Source: Streptomyces sp. Isolate_45
GTDB lineage: Bacteria > Actinomycetota > Actinomycetes > Streptomycetales > Streptomycetaceae
NCBI RefSeq assembly: GCF_024721315.2
Contig: NZ_JANFAK020000003.1
Location: forward strand, 1-64,000
DNA length: 64,000 nucleotides
Direction: 5' to 3'
Below are positions 25,247 through 33,126 of the stretch, one piece after another (position 1 is the stretch's first letter; each line of letters begins with the position of its first letter). The translations under genes and the position numbers were made by a program. Below the pieces are notes generated by a model, which saw only the letters and a program-made list of their open reading frames with translations, did not search any database and was not told the origin of the DNA.

Positions 25247-26628
25247 GACGCTCACTGGCCGGGGTCGCGCTCGCCGTGACGTCCATGGTCGCCCTCTCCT
25301 TCCTGATACCGCTGGCCGCACTCGTCATGTCGCTGGTCAAGGAGCAGAGCGTCACCGCCGCCGAACAGCGCGCCGCCGCCCTCGCCCCCGTCCTGACGCT
25401 GACCACCGACCCGTCCGCCCTGCGCGAGTCCGTCGCGGGCCTCGACGCGTCGGAACACCTGGTGATCCACCTGCCGGACGCGCCGCCCCTCGGGACCTCC
25501 CAAGCCCCCGCCGAGTTGCTGCGAAGGGCCCAACAGGGACGCGAGTCCATCTCCCAGGAGATCCCCACCGGCTGGACGTCGCTGCAGCCGGTGGTGCTGC
25601 CCGGCGACCGGGTCGCCGTCATCGAGAACTTCGTCCCCGAGGCGGACCTGACCCGCGGGGTCAAGGCCTCCTGGGCCGTCATGGTCCTCCTCGCCGTCGG
25701 CCTCGTCGCCGGATCCGTCATGGTCGCCGACCGGCTCGGCGCCAAGGTCGTACGGTCCTCGCGGCGGCTCGCGCAGGCCTCGCGCGCGTTGGGGGAGGGC
25801 GACCTCGACGCCCGAGTGGACCCGATGGGCCCCCGGGAACTGCGCGAGGCCGGGGTCGCCTTCAACGCGATGGCCCACCGGATGACCGAACTGCTCGCCG
25901 TCGAACGGGAACTGGTCGCCGACCTGTCGCACCGGCTGCGGACCCCGCTGACGGCCCTGCACCTGGCCTCGGAACGCATGGCCGGTACGCCGGAGTCGGC
26001 CAGGGTCGAGGCCGCCGTCGCCGAACTGGAGACGGAACTCGAAGCCATCATCACGGCCGCCCGCACGCCGCTGGCCGTGGGCCCGATGGGCCAGGGCCTG
26101 CTCGGCACGGACAGCCACACGTCCCACGGCGACGCCCCGCGCTGCGAGGCCGCCGACGTGGTCCGGCGCCGGACGTCCTTCTGGGCGATCCTGGCCGAGC
26201 AGCAGAACCGACCCTGCGCCCTCGAACTCACCCAGGAACCCACGGCCGTCGGCCTGTCCGACGACGACCTCGCCGCCGTGGTCGACGCGCTCATCGGCAA
26301 CGTCTTTCGGCACACCGCGTCCGGGACCCCGTTCGGCGTCCGCGTCGCACGGACCGCGCAGGCCGTGGAACTCGTCGTGGAGGACTCCGGGCCGGGCATC
26401 CCGGAACCGGACCGGGCACTCTCCCGCGGCGGCAGCAGCGGTTCCTCGGGGCTCGGCCTCGACATCGCCCGGCGGGCCGCGGACGTCACCGGCGGCTCCC
26501 TGCGCATCGCCCGCGGTCCGCGCGGGGGAGCGCACATCACCGTGACCTTCGCCCTCGCCCCGCCCCTCCCCTCAGAACGCGGCCCCCGCACCTCGAGGAG
26601 ACGCCCGGGCTGGCTCCGCCGGCGCTGA
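25243..26628 (+). CDS. membrane sensor histidine kinase
   Basis: 461 residues from TTG, overlapping the regulator stop. Two TM helices (about 6-30 and 144-163) flank a 113-residue extracytoplasmic sensor without Cys. A HAMP-like linker follows ('GEGDLDARVDPMGPRELREAGVAFNAM' in part). The H-box is 'VADLSHRLRTPLTALH' with His230. Next are the N-box ('VDALIGNVFRHT'), G1 'VEDSGPGIP' and G2 'SGSSGLGLDIA'. It forms a two-component pair with the preceding gene. The ligand is unknown; nearby redox lipoproteins hint at an envelope signal. Confidence 0.92.
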   Translation: MRRSLAGVALAVTSMVALSFLIPLAALVMSLVKEQSVTAAEQRAAALAPVLTLTTDPSALRESVAGLDASEHLVIHLPDAPPLGTSQAPAELLRRAQQGRESISQEIPTGWTSLQPVVLPGDRVAVIENFVPEADLTRGVKASWAVMVLLAVGLVAGSVMVADRLGAKVVRSSRRLAQASRALGEGDLDARVDPMGPRELREAGVAFNAMAHRMTELLAVERELVADLSHRLRTPLTALHLASERMAGTPESARVEAAVAELETELEAIITAARTPLAVGPMGQGLLGTDSHTSHGDAPRCEAADVVRRRTSFWAILAEQQNRPCALELTQEPTAVGLSDDDLAAVVDALIGNVFRHTASGTPFGVRVARTAQAVELVVEDSGPGIPEPDRALSRGGSSGSSGLGLDIARRAADVTGGSLRIARGPRGGAHITVTFALAPPLPSERGPRTSRRRPGWLRRR

Positions 26629-26679
26629 CCGTACGGGGCCCCGGCGGGCCTGCCGGCACCCCGGGGAGCAGGCCGCGGC

Positions 26680-27111
26680 TCAGACCTGGCCGAGGTCCGA
26701 GCTGACCCAGCGCTGCGGGCGCATGTGGACGACGATCTGCTCGCCGTGGTCCTTCCACGCGAAATCGACGTAGCCCTCGACCTTCTCCGCCGGCAGGTAC
26801 CGGGCGGCGAGCTCCGTCAGCCGCTCGCGGGTCGCCGGTTCGGTCGACAGGACCGGCCCCTCCACCGCCACGTAGCGGATCGACGGCTCGACCCGGTCGA
26901 CCATCAGGCTGAACCGGCCCGCGGCCGCGATCAACGCGGCCTTGCGGGAGTCCCGACCCGTCATGATCCAGATGTCGCCGCCGGGGGAGTACTGGTACCA
27001 GATCGGGACCGTCAGCGGGGCCCGGTCCCCTTCGGAACCGGCGTCCACGGCGAACGCGGCGATGTGGGCTTCGGCGAGGAACTCCTCGCGTTCGGCGGTT
27101 GAAAGCGGCAC
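26680..27111 (-). CDS. pyridoxamine 5'-phosphate oxidase-like (FMN/F420-binding split barrel) protein
   Basis: 143 residues from GTG; AAGGAG lies about 7 nt upstream. The split-barrel features are 'PLTVPIWYQYSPGGDIWIMTG', 'SRKAALIAAAGRFSLMVDR' and 'YVAVEGPVLS', typical of actinomycete PNPOx-like flavin or deazaflavin oxidoreductases. The genuine PdxH PLP-binding residues cannot be confirmed. Convergent with the histidine kinase gene. Function beyond cofactor binding is not predictable. Confidence 0.82.
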   Translation of the reverse strand: MPLSTAEREEFLAEAHIAAFAVDAGSEGDRAPLTVPIWYQYSPGGDIWIMTGRDSRKAALIAAAGRFSLMVDRVEPSIRYVAVEGPVLSTEPATRERLTELAARYLPAEKVEGYVDFAWKDHGEQIVVHMRPQRWVSSDLGQV

Positions 27112-27340
27112 GGAACGCTCCTTCGGGAGGGAAGAAACCTGTGCCGGGGCAACCCCACCCCGCCCCCGCGCATTCCCGCGGGGCGAGCGGACCGCCCCGG
27201 GGCGGGCGGCTACCAGGATGCCGGCCGGAGGGGCCGCGGGCCCTCACCACAGCACCGCCGGCGTGCCGTTCGTCGGTTCGCCGGGCCGCCGCGGCCGCGG
27301 GGAACCGGCCCCCAGGAGAGGCGGGGCCGGTCCGTGCGGG

Positions 27341-27964
27341 TCAGGCGGGCAGCTCGTCCACGGTGGCGACGACCGTGCCGAACAGGTCGGTGATGCCGGT
27401 CAGCGCGGCGGCCTGGAGCGCGACCGCGGGCAGGACCGTTCCGTCGGGGGCGACGAGGGACCGCGTGGCGGTGGTCTCGGCGACGACGGTCGGCCGGTAG
27501 CCGAGGTTGAACGCGCCCTGGGCGGTGTGGTTGACGCACATGTGCGTCATGAAGCCGGCGATGACGAGGTCCCTGCCGCTGCCCGGCGCGGCGCCCAGGT
27601 CGGTGAGGGTCCGCTCCAGTTCGGTCAGGTGGAAGGCGTTGGGGAACTGCTTGACCACCACCGGCTCCCCGGTCGCCGGCGCGACCTCGTCGCTGATGGC
27701 GCCGATGTGGGCACGGATGTCGTACGGGGTGCCCTCGCCGCCGTCGTTGAGGACGTGGACGACCGGCGTACCGGCGGCGCGGGCACGCTCCAGCAGACGG
27801 CCGCCGGCCGCCAGGGCCTCCTCGACGCCTTCGAGGGCCATCACACCGGTCCGATAGGTGTTCTGGAAGTCCACCATGATCAGGACGGAATCGGAGAGCT
27901 GGGGCGGCCGGTTGTCCAGGCCGATGACGTCGCGCAGGGTGGTGGAGGGCGTGAGCGTGTTCAT
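27341..27964 (-). CDS. isochorismatase-family cysteine hydrolase
   Basis: 207 residues; ATG with GAAAGG upstream. The catalytic triad of the family is in place: Asp32 ('IMVDFQN'), Lys105 ('VVVKQFPNAF') and Cys143 ('GFMTHMCVNHTA'). The 'THMCVNHTAQGAFNLGYR' context is found in nicotinamidase-like amidases and isochorismatases of unknown specificity. It lies about 130 bp downstream of, and on the same strand as, an AraC/DJ-1 regulator, a common pairing in which the regulator controls the hydrolase. Cytoplasmic. Confidence 0.9.
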   Translation of the reverse strand: MNTLTPSTTLRDVIGLDNRPPQLSDSVLIMVDFQNTYRTGVMALEGVEEALAAGGRLLERARAAGTPVVHVLNDGGEGTPYDIRAHIGAISDEVAPATGEPVVVKQFPNAFHLTELERTLTDLGAAPGSGRDLVIAGFMTHMCVNHTAQGAFNLGYRPTVVAETTATRSLVAPDGTVLPAVALQAAALTGITDLFGTVVATVDELPA

Positions 27965-28091
27965 GGAGTGCCTTTCAGGGGTTTCGGGTTTCGGGGTTCG
28001 GGACGCGGGCATAGCGAAGCGGCGCACCCGGCCCGGGTACGGGGTGCGGGGTGGGTGGGGAGGCGTGGAACGGGGTGACCCGGCGCGCGGG

Positions 28092-29087
28092 TCAGGCCCC
28101 CGCCCCGGTACGGAACCGGCGGCGGTAGGCGGCCGGCGTTGTGGCGAGCTGACGTCGGAAGGCCCGGTGCAGGGTTTCCGCCGATCCGAGTCCGGCCGCG
28201 GCGGCGACGTGTTCGACCGGACCGTCGGTGGTCTCCAGCAGCCGCCGGGCCACCTCGACCCGGGCGGCCTCGACGTACGCGGCCGGACTCGCGCCGGTCT
28301 CCTGTTTGAAGACGCGGGCCAGGTGCCGCTCACTGAGGCACATGCGGGCCGCCAGCACCTCCGCGGACAGGTCCTCGTCGAGGTGGTCGGCGATCCACAG
28401 CCGTAGTTCGTCGATGTCCCGGCGGGCGGACGCGGGCCGGCTGAGCGGAACGGAGAACTGGCTCTGGCCGCCCTGCCGTTTGAGGTACATCACCAATTGC
28501 CGGGCCACCGCCAACGCCACGTCCTCGCCGAGGTCCTCGGCGACCAGCGCGAGCGAGAGGTCCAGGCAGGCGCTGATCCCGGCGCCCGTCCACAGCCGGC
28601 CGCGGTCGGTACGGACGAAGATCGGATCCGGGTCGACGGTGACCGACGGGTGGTCGGCGGCGAGTTGGGCGGCGGTCGACCAGTGCGTCGTCGCCGTCCT
28701 CCCGTCCAGCAGCCCTGCCGCCGCCAGCAGGTGCGCGCCCACGCACACCGACGCCACTCGACGCGCGTACGGGGCGGTGTCCCTCACCCAGGCCACCACA
28801 TCGGGGTCGATGCGGGCCCGCGGGCCGTCGTCGGCCATGTCCACCGCGCCGGGCACCAGCAGGGTGTCGACCTGTTCGCCCACCTCGTCGAAGGCCAGGT
28901 CGGCGAGCAGCCGCACACCGGCCGACGTCCGCACCTCGCCGGCGGTGGGTCCGGCGAGCCGGACCCGATAGCCGGCGCGGCCCGCGGTCTCCCGGTTGGC
29001 CAGCGCGAAGACCTCGGCCGGGCCGGTGACGTCGAGGAGGTCGACGTCGGGGAAGACCGCGATGACGACGCGGTGGGTGAGGGGCAT
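28092..29087 (-). CDS. GlxA-type transcriptional regulator (DJ-1/PfpI + AraC HTH)
   Basis: 331 residues. The N-terminal 190 residues form a class I glutamine amidotransferase-like (DJ-1/PfpI) domain with nucleophile-elbow Cys115 in 'VASVCVGAHLLAAAG'. The C-terminal AraC domain has two helix-turn-helix motifs ('LSAEVLAARMCLSERHLARVFKQET' in part, and 'VEHVAAAAGLGSAETLHRAFRR'). 'TTPAAYRRRFR' closes the domain as usual. GAGG precedes the ATG. It probably senses a small amide or amine and controls the hydrolase gene immediately downstream. Confidence 0.92.
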   Translation of the reverse strand: MPLTHRVVIAVFPDVDLLDVTGPAEVFALANRETAGRAGYRVRLAGPTAGEVRTSAGVRLLADLAFDEVGEQVDTLLVPGAVDMADDGPRARIDPDVVAWVRDTAPYARRVASVCVGAHLLAAAGLLDGRTATTHWSTAAQLAADHPSVTVDPDPIFVRTDRGRLWTGAGISACLDLSLALVAEDLGEDVALAVARQLVMYLKRQGGQSQFSVPLSRPASARRDIDELRLWIADHLDEDLSAEVLAARMCLSERHLARVFKQETGASPAAYVEAARVEVARRLLETTDGPVEHVAAAAGLGSAETLHRAFRRQLATTPAAYRRRFRTGAGA

Positions 29088-29234
29088 GGACCCATCCTCG
29101 GGGCCGCCACCGATGACCGCAATGACGGCTTCCTGTCACATCCGGACATCGGGCGGTCCTGCCGCCCGGACATCCGGAAGACAGCGGTGCGCGGCCCCTC
29201 GCGGGACCGCGCACCGTTCTTCCACGGGGTGGCG

Positions 29235-29483
29235 TCAGTAGTCGCCGTGACCGTGACCGTGGCCGCCGTAGCCGCCCCAGTCGTCGTCATCGTCGTCCCA
29301 GCCGCTGTTGTACCAGCCGCCGTGGTCGGAGTCTCCACCGCAGCCGCCACCGGTGAGGTAGCTGACCGAGTGCGACGGGGTCGCTGCCGAAGCCGTGCCC
29401 GCGGTGCCGATCGCGGCGCCACCAGCCATCAGGAGGCCGGCAGCGGAAATCGCGAAGAGGCGCTTCGCTCTCTGTGCATGCAT
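29235..29483 (-). CDS. small secreted Asp/Gly/His-rich peptide
   Basis: 82 residues; AAGGAAGGG 7 nt before the ATG. A signal peptide ends 'TAGTASA|ATPSHS'. The mature part of about 48 residues is extremely Gly-, Asp- and His-rich: a run of five Asp ('GWDDDDDDWGG' region) and a tail 'GGYGGHGHGHGDY'. A single Cys occurs in 'TGGGCGGDSDHGG'. The composition suggests metal binding or a structural surface peptide; no family is recognised. Confidence 0.75.
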   Translation of the reverse strand: MHAQRAKRLFAISAAGLLMAGGAAIGTAGTASAATPSHSVSYLTGGGCGGDSDHGGWYNSGWDDDDDDWGGYGGHGHGHGDY

Positions 29484-29738
29484 GGGAATACCCTTCCTTC
29501 CACCCTCCCACCGCGTCATCGGGACAGGAACGGGTGGCCGCGGCCGCACGTGAAGACGCTGCGGCGCGGATCGTGGCGTTGCCTCCGTACGTCCGCACGT
29601 CTGCCCCAGCGACGCGTCCAATGCGACGTACCTCCCCGAGACGGGCACGCGACAGAGCCTCGGTCCCCGTCCATGGACGTGCGGGAACTCCGGCCGCTGG
29701 GGGCGTGCCCCGTGGGGGCGGCTCTCACCCCAAACACG

Positions 29739-29796
29739 CTAGTACCGCTCGCTCCGCTCGGCACCTCGGGGAGAACGGCCGTCCGAGCGCTACTAG
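29739..29796. repeat. 13-bp inverted repeat overlapping the BtrH_N gene promoter
   Basis: CTAGTACCGCTCG (29739-29751) and CGAGCGCTACTAG (29784-29796) are inverted with 12 of 13 positions matching and a 32-bp centre. The right arm overlaps the -10 box TAGGCT at 29794-29799. Confidence 0.7.
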
Positions 29797-29799
29797 GCT
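29794..29799 (+). promoter_or_regulatory. -10 box TAGGCT of a leaderless transcript
   Basis: TAGGCT ends 6 nt before the ATG of the BtrH_N gene; no Shine-Dalgarno sequence lies between. A leaderless mRNA is predicted. Confidence 0.6.
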
Positions 29800-29805
29800 G
29801 ACGGC

Positions 29806-30810
29806 ATGACTGTGCTCGTGTATGAAGACTTCGGTACCGGACGCCACCGCGAGGCCTCCCTGATCCGGCACGCCCTGGGCAGCACCCACCCGGAGGAGCT
29901 GGTCGCCGGCCTGGCGGGGGGCATCGGTTTCATGTACTTCGTCTTCGAATACGCGGGCCGCACCCCCATCGCCACCATCGTGGCCCAGGCCCACCCCGAA
30001 CCCTGGGTCCAGGTGGCGCTCGGCCGCCTGGGAGTTCCGTACGACGCCACGCGCGCGATGAAGCCCCGCTGGGGCCGGGTCCGCGCCGCCCTCGACGAGG
30101 GGCAGCCCGCGTTCTGCGTCGTCGACCGGTCCTCCCTGCCCTGGCACGAGGCCGACCCGGACGCCGAGATGACCGGCGCCGACCCGTACACCGTCGTCAT
30201 CGCCGGATACGACGGCGACGACCTGCTGATCGAGGACGGCGCCGACACCCCGCACCGCATCGACCGCGAGGAGTTCGGGGCCGCCTGGACGGCGCACCGC
30301 AAGGGCCGGCACCAGCTCATCGTTCCGACCGGACCGCCCGAGGGGGAGCCGGACGTCGAAGGGGCCATCGCCTCCACGGTCACCCACCTCACGGGGCCGG
30401 TCCTGGGCAACCAGTTCGACGTCAACTTCGGCTTCACCGGCATGGAGAAGTTCGCCGCGCAGCTGCGCGACCGGACCACGAAGACGGGCTGGGAACGCCG
30501 CTTCGGCAGCTCCCCGGAAGCCTTCCGCGAGGGCACCGGGCGGCTGTACTCCTGCCTGGAGGAGGAGTGGACGGCACCGGGCGCAACCCGCCCGCTCTAC
30601 GCCGACTTCCTCGAACTCGTCGACCGCCCCGAACCGGCGGAACTCTTCCGGCAGTCCGCCCGGCACTGGTCCGACCTGGCGGGTCTCGCCCGCGCCGCCG
30701 ACCCGGACGCGGGGGCCGAGGAACGCCGGGACCTCTTCGACGCCTGCGCCGAGCACGTGGACCGCAGCCTCGAACTCGAAGGACGGGCGGTCGAAGCGCT
30801 CCGCAAGTAG
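29806..30810 (+). CDS. BtrH N-terminal domain / DUF4872 protein
   Basis: 334 residues, soluble. The N-terminal half matches the BtrH_N pattern: 'HREASLIRHALGSTHPEELVAGLAGGIGFMYF', in part, followed by 'QPAFCVVDRSSLPWHE' and 'HTVVIAGYD'-like 'YTVVIAGYDGDDLLIEDG'. The C-terminal half resembles DUF4872 ('TGWERRFGSSPEAFREGTGRL'). BtrH is the acyltransferase that attaches the side chain in butirosin biosynthesis; homologues outside such clusters are common and of unknown use. No butirosin-type genes are nearby, so this is an orphan relative, perhaps a peptidase C39-like or acyl-transfer protein. Confidence 0.82.
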   Translation: MTVLVYEDFGTGRHREASLIRHALGSTHPEELVAGLAGGIGFMYFVFEYAGRTPIATIVAQAHPEPWVQVALGRLGVPYDATRAMKPRWGRVRAALDEGQPAFCVVDRSSLPWHEADPDAEMTGADPYTVVIAGYDGDDLLIEDGADTPHRIDREEFGAAWTAHRKGRHQLIVPTGPPEGEPDVEGAIASTVTHLTGPVLGNQFDVNFGFTGMEKFAAQLRDRTTKTGWERRFGSSPEAFREGTGRLYSCLEEEWTAPGATRPLYADFLELVDRPEPAELFRQSARHWSDLAGLARAADPDAGAEERRDLFDACAEHVDRSLELEGRAVEALRK

Positions 30811-30865
30811 CGCCCCGAGCCTCCCCTCCCCGAGCGGCCCCGCCGCCGCGGCCGACCCACCCGGG

Positions 30866-31984
30866 TCAGCCGCGGCGCGCCCACTCCTCGGCCAGCAGCC
30901 GGTAGGAACGGACCCGGTCCTCGTGGCCGTGCGTGATCGTGGTGATCAGCAGCTCGTCGGCCCCGGTGGCCTCCTGGAGCCGTTCCAGGCCGTCCGCGAC
31001 CGTCCGGGCCGAACCCACGAACCGCGTGTCCACCCGGTCCGCGACCAGGTCCCGGTCGGCGTCCGTCCACGGCAGCCGCCGCGCCTCCTCCGGTGTCGGA
31101 TAGGGGATCGCACCCTCGGCGGTACGGATGCCGCGCACCCAGGGCCCGTAGCCGGCGGCCAGCTCCCGCGCCTGCGCGTCGTCGGGGGCCACCACCACGT
31201 CGGCGGACACGGTCAGGTACGGCCGGTCCAGCTCGTCCGACGGCTTGAAGGCGGCCCGGTAGCCCTCCGCGGCCTCCAGCACCGAGGCAGGACTGACGTG
31301 GTAGTTCGCCGCGAAGCGCAGCCCGTTGCGGCCGGCGGTCTCCGCACTGACCCCACCGCTGCTGCCCAGGATCCACACCTGCACCTCGGCCCCCTCGCCC
31401 GGCACGGCGTGCGCCTCCACACCCTCCGGGGAGCGGTACTCGCCGCGTAGCAGGGCCAGTACGTCGGCCACCTGCTCGGCGTAGTCCTGCGGCCGGGCGC
31501 CCGGCAGGTTCAACAGCCGCTGCTGGAGGGCCACCCGCGGGTGCCCGAGGAGGTGCGCGAAGGAGAAGCGGGGCGGGATCAGCAGGCCGTTCGGAGCCAG
31601 CCCCTCGAAGGGCGGCGCGGCGTCCGGGGCCGGCTGCGGTGGGCGGCCGGCCGAACGGCCCAGGCCCAGGTCGAGGCGGCCCGGGTGCAGGGCGTCGATC
31701 AGGCCGAACTCCTCGACCGTGGACAGGGCGGTGCGGTGGCCCAGTTGGACGGCCCCGGAACCGATCCGGATCTTCGTGGTCGCGGAGGCGGTCAGGGCGA
31801 GCACCACGGCGGGGGAGGTCCCCGCCACACCGGGGTTGAGGTGGTGCTCGGCGAACCAGTAGCGGGCGTAGCCGAACCGTTCCGTCTGTCGGGCCAGGTC
31901 GACGCTGCGGTGCAGGGCCTCGGCGGCGGTCGAACCGGATGTGATCGGGACGAGGTCGAGGACCCCCAGGGGTATGCCGGACAT
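30866..31984 (-). CDS. LLM-class flavin-dependent oxidoreductase
   Basis: 372 residues; ATG preceded by AAGGAG 8 nt upstream. The luciferase-like (bacterial LLM) fold is shown by 'LGVLDLVPITSGSTAAEALHRSVDLARQTE', in part, 'YWFAEHHLNPGVAGTSPAVVL', 'IRIGSGAVQLGHRTALSTVEEF' and 'GRLDLGLGRSAG'. The family uses FMNH2 supplied by a reductase, or F420. It is the last gene of the minus-strand operon with three other LLM/NtaA enzymes and, further upstream, an ABC importer. A role in oxidative cleavage of the imported compound is inferred. Confidence 0.9.
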   Translation of the reverse strand: MSGIPLGVLDLVPITSGSTAAEALHRSVDLARQTERFGYARYWFAEHHLNPGVAGTSPAVVLALTASATTKIRIGSGAVQLGHRTALSTVEEFGLIDALHPGRLDLGLGRSAGRPPQPAPDAAPPFEGLAPNGLLIPPRFSFAHLLGHPRVALQQRLLNLPGARPQDYAEQVADVLALLRGEYRSPEGVEAHAVPGEGAEVQVWILGSSGGVSAETAGRNGLRFAANYHVSPASVLEAAEGYRAAFKPSDELDRPYLTVSADVVVAPDDAQARELAAGYGPWVRGIRTAEGAIPYPTPEEARRLPWTDADRDLVADRVDTRFVGSARTVADGLERLQEATGADELLITTITHGHEDRVRSYRLLAEEWARRG

Positions 31985-31995
31985 GGCCGTGCTCC

Positions 31996-33126
31996 TTACA
32001 GATCGGGGGAGGCGGGGACAGCGGAGGCGGAGGGGACCGGGCCGGGGGAATCCGCGACGGGGAGGGCCGGAACGGGCGGGCCCGGATCGAAGTGGAACGG
32101 ATCGGGGATCGAGCGGCGCAGCACCGGCGCGACCCGAGCCTGGAACAGTTCCAGGGACGCCCGGTGCTCCGCGTCGGTGAGTCCGCCGGGCTCGGCCTGC
32201 AGGTGCAGCACCGTGTGACCGAACTCCTCGTGGTAACGGTGCACCTTCTCGATCACCTGCTGCGGGCTGCCGATCAGGGCCGAACTGCGCTCGACGAAGT
32301 CGTCCAGGGTCGGGAAGACCGGCTCCGCGCCCTGCGCCCGGTGGGCCGCCAGGTACCGGGCGAACGCCGGCCGGTAGGCGGCCACCGCCCGCTGTGAGGT
32401 GGGCGCCGTGTGGAAGCCCGCCGTGCCCGCGCCCACGACCGCGTGCGCCGGATCGTGTCCGTGGTGCACCCAGCGCTCCCGGTAGTGACGGATCAACTCG
32501 GCGTACGGGCCGATCGGGTGGGTGACGTTCGCCGAGAACAGCGGGTCGCCATGGCGCGCCGCGAGGTCGACCGACTCCCGGCTCGTGGCGCTGCCGTGCC
32601 ACACCCGCAGCTTCCGCTGATATGGCCGGGGCAGCACCTCGGCCCCGGTCAGCGCGGGCCGGAACCTGGGCCGCGCGGTCACCTCGTCCTCCTGCCAGAT
32701 CCGCCGGAACAGTTCGTAGCCCTCGGAGTTGCGGTCCCACTGGTCCTCGGGGCTCACGTCGAACAGCTCGCGCTGCGCCGAGCCGTTCCCCTTGCCGATC
32801 ATCAGCTCCAGGCGGCCGTCGCTGAGGTGGTCGAGCGTCGCGTAGTCCTCGTACGCCCGTACCGGGTCCAGCAGGCTCAGCGTCGTCACCGCCGTGTACA
32901 GCCGGATCCGGCGGGTCAGCGCGGCGATGTGCGAGAGCACCACGGGAGGGGACGAGGAGAGGAACGGCCGCTCGTGGCGCTCGCCCACCCCGAACCCGTC
33001 GAAGCCGAGTTCCTCCGCCAGCAGCGCGGCGGAGACGACCTGGCGGAACCGCTCGCGCGTCGGGGTCGGGGCTCCCGTCACCGGGTCGGGGGAGTCCGTG
33101 ATCAGGGTGATGGCCAGGAACTTCAC
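31996..33126 (-). CDS. LLM-class flavin-dependent oxidoreductase
   Basis: 376 residues from GTG, overlapping the upstream NtaA-type gene by 4 bp (GTGA). Family motifs include 'FDGFGVGERHERPFLSSSPPVVL', in part, 'IRLYTAVTTLSLLDPVRAYED', 'LDHLSDGRLELMIGKGNG' and 'VWHGSATSRESVDLAARHGD'. The C-terminal 25 residues are Pro/Ser/Ala-rich and probably disordered. It is translationally coupled in an operon of four monooxygenases; the gap to the next gene is 11 bp. The substrate is unknown. Confidence 0.9.
   Translation of the reverse strand: MKFLAITLITDSPDPVTGAPTPTRERFRQVVSAALLAEELGFDGFGVGERHERPFLSSSPPVVLSHIAALTRRIRLYTAVTTLSLLDPVRAYEDYATLDHLSDGRLELMIGKGNGSAQRELFDVSPEDQWDRNSEGYELFRRIWQEDEVTARPRFRPALTGAEVLPRPYQRKLRVWHGSATSRESVDLAARHGDPLFSANVTHPIGPYAELIRHYRERWVHHGHDPAHAVVGAGTAGFHTAPTSQRAVAAYRPAFARYLAAHRAQGAEPVFPTLDDFVERSSALIGSPQQVIEKVHRYHEEFGHTVLHLQAEPGGLTDAEHRASLELFQARVAPVLRRSIPDPFHFDPGPPVPALPVADSPGPVPSASAVPASPDL

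Larger units (their letters stand above)
29484..29805. other. 322-bp divergent intergenic region
   Basis: No gene is supported. It carries the upstream signals of the small secreted peptide (left) and the BtrH_N gene (right), including a 13-bp inverted repeat and TAGGCT near the right edge. Confidence 0.7.

Noticed and set aside
29806..30810. Part of a butirosin-like aminoglycoside cluster
   Set aside because: Only the BtrH_N homologue is present; no glycosyltransferases, aminotransferases, carrier protein or resistance genes flank it.
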